Source: Bacteroidales bacterium (GTDB taxonomy: Bacteria; Bacteroidota; Bacteroidia; Bacteroidales; WCHB1-69). From it: a stretch of 64,000 bases of DNA. The notes beneath the pieces are model-generated. The model was not told where the DNA came from, did not search any database, and worked only from the letters and a program-made list of their open reading frames with translations. The stretch is from contig JAGBPS010000026.1 in NCBI GenBank assembly GCA_017633255.1, positions 1 through 64,000 on the forward strand. The letters are read 5' to 3'. Below, piece after piece: positions 61,098 to 64,000 of the stretch (position 1 is the stretch's first letter; every line of letters starts with the position of its first letter). A program made the position numbers and the translations under genes.

Positions 61098-61889
61098 TTA
61101 ATCTTTCACACAGCGCACAGACATGCCGAAATATTTCTCTGGGCCGAGGCGATACATGTCCCTGCTATTGTAGCTGATATAGTGCTCGTAGGCATAGGTG
61201 CAGTAGTCGCAGCCGGAGGCTCCCCAGAATGAGGCTCTTTTGCCTTGGGTGACGGAAATTCCAGGGTAGTAACCTGCGGGTACGGCTCCGAAGCCGGTCG
61301 CATTATTTGTGCTTGGATCATTGCCAACTGTATATTCAAGGTCATAGTCTTCCCAGCCATCAACAGCTGCCAAAGATTTGGCAGCATATCTAGAGATAAA
61401 CTCAATGCATGCATAGTTGTCATTGCTCTTGCAATAGTCGGTGAGTTGGTCCCATTCAGCATCACTGGGCACGTGCCATCCGTCGGGGCAGACGCCTTGC
61501 ACACCACTGGGGTTGCTGTCGGAGGGATCTACTCCGTTCATTACCGCTGGCCAGTTGTAATAATAGCCATAAGTTTTAGGGTCTCCGTCGGGTTTGTAGT
61601 AATATGCTGTGTGATAGCTTGTTCCACTACCTTCGTCGATGGCGTAACCGCTGGCGTAGTGAGTAGTGCGCAGGTTGGAAGCCATCCATACCTGGTCGCC
61701 GAGTCGCACCGCATCGTAGGTGTTCCCGTCGTAATCTGTAACGGCATTGCGGATAATGCCATCACCTTGGAGTCCGGGATCGGGAGTCTCAACAGGTTTG
61801 TCACTATTGATTTTTTCTTTCTGGCAGGAGGTGGTGCAAAGGCTCAATAAAAGGATGATACCAGCTATAAGATAAATGGTTCTTTTCAT
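61098..61889 (-). CDS. FISUMP-domain lipoprotein
   Basis: 263 residues. Lipoprotein signal MKRTIYLIAGIILLLSLCTT then SC lipobox, then a low-complexity linker. The rest is a Fibrobacter succinogenes major paralogous (FISUMP) domain: VRLGDQVWMASNLRT, GYYYNWPAVMNG, GVCPDGWHVPSDAEWDQL, TGFGAVPAGYY, FWGAS and the final MSVRCVKD. These surface domains are abundant in Bacteroidota and Fibrobacter; the function is not established, though they are often thought to bind surfaces or carbohydrates. Stand-alone gene. Confidence 0.88.
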   Translation of the reverse strand: MKRTIYLIAGIILLLSLCTTSCQKEKINSDKPVETPDPGLQGDGIIRNAVTDYDGNTYDAVRLGDQVWMASNLRTTHYASGYAIDEGSGTSYHTAYYYKPDGDPKTYGYYYNWPAVMNGVDPSDSNPSGVQGVCPDGWHVPSDAEWDQLTDYCKSNDNYACIEFISRYAAKSLAAVDGWEDYDLEYTVGNDPSTNNATGFGAVPAGYYPGISVTQGKRASFWGASGCDYCTYAYEHYISYNSRDMYRLGPEKYFGMSVRCVKD

Positions 61890-62080
61890 TGTCGTATTGT
61901 TTTGTGTTGAATTATTTTTCGTTTCGAAACAAATCAGTTTATACCAATAAGACGAAAAAGATCCAAAAATGTTGCTCTAAAGATGCAATTTTTGATGGCG
62001 TGCGTTTAACAGATTCAATTACTGTTCATCTACATTGTATTTAGTAGGTTTTTCTGCGACGCAGGGTGGGGTGCCTCTGT

Positions 62081-62542
62081 TTATCGGCACAGTCGCTCGA
62101 AGAGGTCGGCGTGCTGGGGAAATTGGCTTTGCAGTTCGCTTTTGTTGCCCAGTTCGAAGTTCTCGAAGCTGAAGGCGGGGGCTACAGCGCAGCCCACCAA
62201 GCAGAAACCAGTTTTCGATGGGATGTCGGCGGCAAACCACTGGCCGGGCTGTATTACCACTTGCATCTCGTTGTTGGCGAACAGGTGATGCACGGTCAGA
62301 CTGCCGTCAGGATCAATAACATAAATGTTGAGTCGTTCGCCGGCATGGTAGTACCAGATTTCCGTCATGTTGTGCAGGCGATGAAAGGCTGAGAAGTCGC
62401 TGCCCGTCAGCATATAATATATGGTGGAGATGGGCTTGTTGCCGCTGTCGTCGTTGCCATATACCTGCCGGAAGTACCCGCCTTCGGGGTGGGGTTCCAA
62501 TTGAAGGGTCTCGATGTATTTCTTTGCGTCCATATAAGACAT
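62081..62542 (-). CDS. Cupin-fold protein (DUF985/cupin_5 family)
   Basis: 153 residues forming a single cupin: LEPHPEGGYFRQVY, STIYYMLTGSDFSAFHRL, EIWYYHAGERLNIYVID, VIQPGQWFAADIP and LVGCAVAPAFSFENFEL. The conserved His and Glu residues (HRL, EIW, HAG) are as in the family, whose members bind metal or small sugars; the reaction is not known. Its start codon overlaps the stop of the small gene upstream by one base (TGATG), so it is translationally coupled to it. Confidence 0.88.
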   Translation of the reverse strand: MSYMDAKKYIETLQLEPHPEGGYFRQVYGNDDSGNKPISTIYYMLTGSDFSAFHRLHNMTEIWYYHAGERLNIYVIDPDGSLTVHHLFANNEMQVVIQPGQWFAADIPSKTGFCLVGCAVAPAFSFENFELGNKSELQSQFPQHADLFERLCR

Positions 62543-62745
62543 CAGATTTTATCAGCAAATATTCGGGCCATATTTGTCTTAGAGGTGCAGAGGAAAGCCT
62601 CACGTTCTTCTTTTGTGGTCCACTCGCGTTCATCTTCTTCTTTCGGGCTAGAGATGTGGAACACATCCAAAGAACGTATAAGTGCCACCACGCTCTGTGC
62701 CACTTTACTACGTCCGTCGTATGTAATAGTTATTGTTGCCGTAAT
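62542..62745 (-). CDS. Small protein with no normal start codon, coupled to the cupin gene
   Basis: About 67 residues beginning ITATITITYDGRSKVAQSVV and ending in ARIFADKI. The frame is open from a promoter-proximal TGA to a TGA that overlaps the cupin ATG. No ATG, GTG or TTG precedes the conserved-looking part; the best start is ATT at 62743-62745, with AAAGGA six bases before it. The next in-frame candidate is GTG about 15 codons in. The pattern (short beta strand, ITYDGR, amphipathic helix, charged tail) resembles small antitoxin-like proteins of Bacteroidota. Function unknown. Confidence 0.55.
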   Translation of the reverse strand: MTATITITYDGRSKVAQSVVALIRSLDVFHISSPKEEDEREWTTKEEREAFLCTSKTNMARIFADKI

Positions 62746-62771
62746 TCTTTTTCCTTTGTTCTTTCAACTTG

Positions 62772-62779
62772 CAAAGTTA
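62772..62779 (-). promoter_or_regulatory. -7 promoter element of the small gene and cupin
   Basis: Reads TAACTTTG then C on the minus strand; predicted start near 62765, giving a leader of about 20 bases before the ATT codon. This supports transcription of the small gene. Confidence 0.55.
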
Positions 62780-62896
62780 CATAAAATTCTCGAATTGCAC
62801 ACAGCCGAATAAATTTTTTGTAGAAACGTGGGATACTGCGTTTTCCATGGTGTACACGAAAAATAAAGAGGAAAGATATAAAAAGAGGGAAGATAT

Positions 62897-63469
62897 TTAT
62901 TCTTCTTTTAGCAACTCTTCGATTTCCTCGTCCAGTTCATCGTAGCGTTTCTTCACCCGCTTGCCTGTCAATCGTCCGATGGGAATGAATATAAGACTAG
63001 TGATAAGCAGGGTAAAGAACATAAATCGGTCGTGGAAGAAGAGGTAAACATATATCATCACTGATCCTATGATGCCAATAACTTGTATTAAGATGCGCTT
63101 GCGTTTTGAGTAGGTGGTGCTTTTGTGTACACTCTCCCGTAATGAGAGTAGTCCTTCGCGACTTTGCACGTCGGCCTTCCGGAGGCCGTTGGTGGCGATA
63201 AGGCTGTCCACCACAATCATACTAACGAGCAGGTCAACGGGGAGTAAGAGCCACCAAGGCCATTCTTCAAGAAGGATAAGGTTACTGGCGGTTATAATGA
63301 CTACCAGAATTATTACACAAGTCACGTTCTGCCAATAGAGTTGGCGGCTATACCGTTTTACCGACCGCTGCCACACATCGCTATGGAAGGTGCTGTGTTG
63401 CTCCACATTCTGCTGCAGGTCATGCAGTTCCTGCTGCAGTTCGCTTTTGATGTCTTCGTACTGTTCCAT
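62897..63469 (-). CDS. Four-helix membrane protein paired with an ECF sigma factor
   Basis: 190 residues. A cytoplasmic N-terminal region with coiled-coil character (ELQQELHDLQQNVEQHS), then four membrane helices in two pairs (VTCVIILVVIITASNLIL, LLLPVDLLVSMIVV, and two after residue ~125), and an acidic C-terminal tail (YDELDEEIEELLKEE). It follows the sigma factor gene by 14 bp, the usual place of an anti-sigma factor, but no zinc-binding ZAS motif is seen. Role as regulator of the sigma factor is inferred. Confidence 0.7.
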   Translation of the reverse strand: MEQYEDIKSELQQELHDLQQNVEQHSTFHSDVWQRSVKRYSRQLYWQNVTCVIILVVIITASNLILLEEWPWWLLLPVDLLVSMIVVDSLIATNGLRKADVQSREGLLSLRESVHKSTTYSKRKRILIQVIGIIGSVMIYVYLFFHDRFMFFTLLITSLIFIPIGRLTGKRVKKRYDELDEEIEELLKEE

Positions 63470-63483
63470 ATCTGTTTTGAGGT

Positions 63484-63969
63484 TTAGTCGGTGAATGATT
63501 TTAGTTTTTGGCGTATGCGTACCAGGCGTACGCTGACGTTATCGACTGTGATGCCAAGGATGGCGGCAATTTCGTCGTAGGGCAGGTCTTCGAGCCAGAG
63601 TAGTATCAGTGCTCGGTCGAAGGGGTGTAGCTTTGCTATGCGTTTGTGCAGGCGACTGGCGGCGGGACAGGCTTCCTCGTCGGCAAAGAGGTCAATATCC
63701 ACTTCCAAGGGCATACAATCGGGGCGACGATTATGGCGTTTGTCAAGGGTTACGCAGGTGTTTAGCGCCACACGATAGACCCATGTTTTAGCCGAGCTGA
63801 GTTTCTTGAAGCCATCAAAGCCATTCCATAGGCGAATCAGCACCTCTTGTACCAGGTCATCCGCCTCCTGACGGTCGTTGGCGAAAAGGTAGCACACCGA
63901 GTAGATGGTCTGCTTTTGCTCCTTCACCAGCTGCTCGAAGTCGCTCTCTTTCTGTTCTTTTTGTTTCAT
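63484..63969 (-). CDS. ECF-type RNA polymerase sigma factor
   Basis: 161 residues. Region 2 with ANDRQEADDLVQEVLIRLW and WVYRVALNTCV; region 4 with LWLEDLPYDEIAAILGITVD and NVSVRLVRIRQKL (helix-turn-helix for the -35 element). Directs RNA polymerase to a specific promoter set, normally held by the membrane protein encoded next. The promoter lies at the window edge and cannot be judged. Confidence 0.92.
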   Translation of the reverse strand: MKQKEQKESDFEQLVKEQKQTIYSVCYLFANDRQEADDLVQEVLIRLWNGFDGFKKLSSAKTWVYRVALNTCVTLDKRHNRRPDCMPLEVDIDLFADEEACPAASRLHKRIAKLHPFDRALILLWLEDLPYDEIAAILGITVDNVSVRLVRIRQKLKSFTD

Positions 63970-64000
63970 CTTTTGGGTGTTGTTTTCTTTTAGACTACAA

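Overview
The window is chromosomal DNA of a member of the Bacteroidota, most likely order Bacteroidales. The evidence is the repeated Bacteroidota -7 promoter element (TAnnTTTG), starts that mostly lack a Shine-Dalgarno sequence, T9SS C-terminal sorting domains on two secreted proteins, a PorE-like protein, and a divergent EF-G paralog of the Bacteroides EF-G2 kind. Lysine aminomutase, a methionine gamma-lyase-like enzyme, a secreted carboxypeptidase and a large multi-cofactor amine/amino-acid-type dehydrogenase suggest peptide and amino-acid fermentation. The species is not identifiable from sequence alone.

Layout. 1-10.3 kb: the 3' part of a giant Ig-repeat T9SS cargo protein, then an OmpA-family barrel protein. 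10.4-13.5 kb: a methionine gamma-lyase-like enzyme converging on a long-chain acyl-CoA synthetase. 13.6-16.5 kb: a two-gene outer-membrane operon with a helix-hairpin-helix protein. 16.7-19.8 kb: DUF6913-like, dapA and an M14 carboxypeptidase, translationally coupled. 20-24.2 kb: EF-G2-like factor, aquaporin, and a short divergent chorismate synthase. 24.2-27.7 kb: PorE-like protein and murC. 27.9-28.1 kb: tRNA-Pro and tRNA-Arg. 28.3-31.4 kb: kamD, kamE and a CoA-transferase beta subunit. 31.7-32.5 kb: a DinD-like protein.

32.5-48.2 kb is the most distinctive part. It encodes a TolC/HlyD/ABC export system with three FtsX-type permeases, followed by a RelB-PIN toxin-antitoxin pair and an NtrC-type response regulator with its histidine kinase; an AAA ATPase gene sits in the middle. 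Two sigma-54 promoters, one before tolC and one before the ABC ATPase gene, each have a pair of 17-bp palindromes starting TGTAAAG at nearly the same upstream distances. This looks like one regulon controlled by the regulator encoded at its end.

48.3-64 kb: a fused 1079-residue iron-sulfur/FAD oxidoreductase; DNA polymerase I with degenerate proofreading motifs; three tandem Cys-rich small lipoproteins; MeaB; a GtrB-type glycosyltransferase with two paralogous GT-C-like membrane proteins; a FISUMP lipoprotein; a cupin coupled to a small gene without a normal start codon; and an ECF sigma factor with a membrane partner.

The intergenic regions are rich in dispersed hairpin repeats, mainly palindromes with arms GTAGAGACG...CGTCTCTAC and variable self-complementary cores, and a second family built on GGGCTGTCACA...TGTGGCAGCCC, one copy of which lies inside the tolC coding sequence. 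No gap between genes exceeds 300 bases without an assigned feature.
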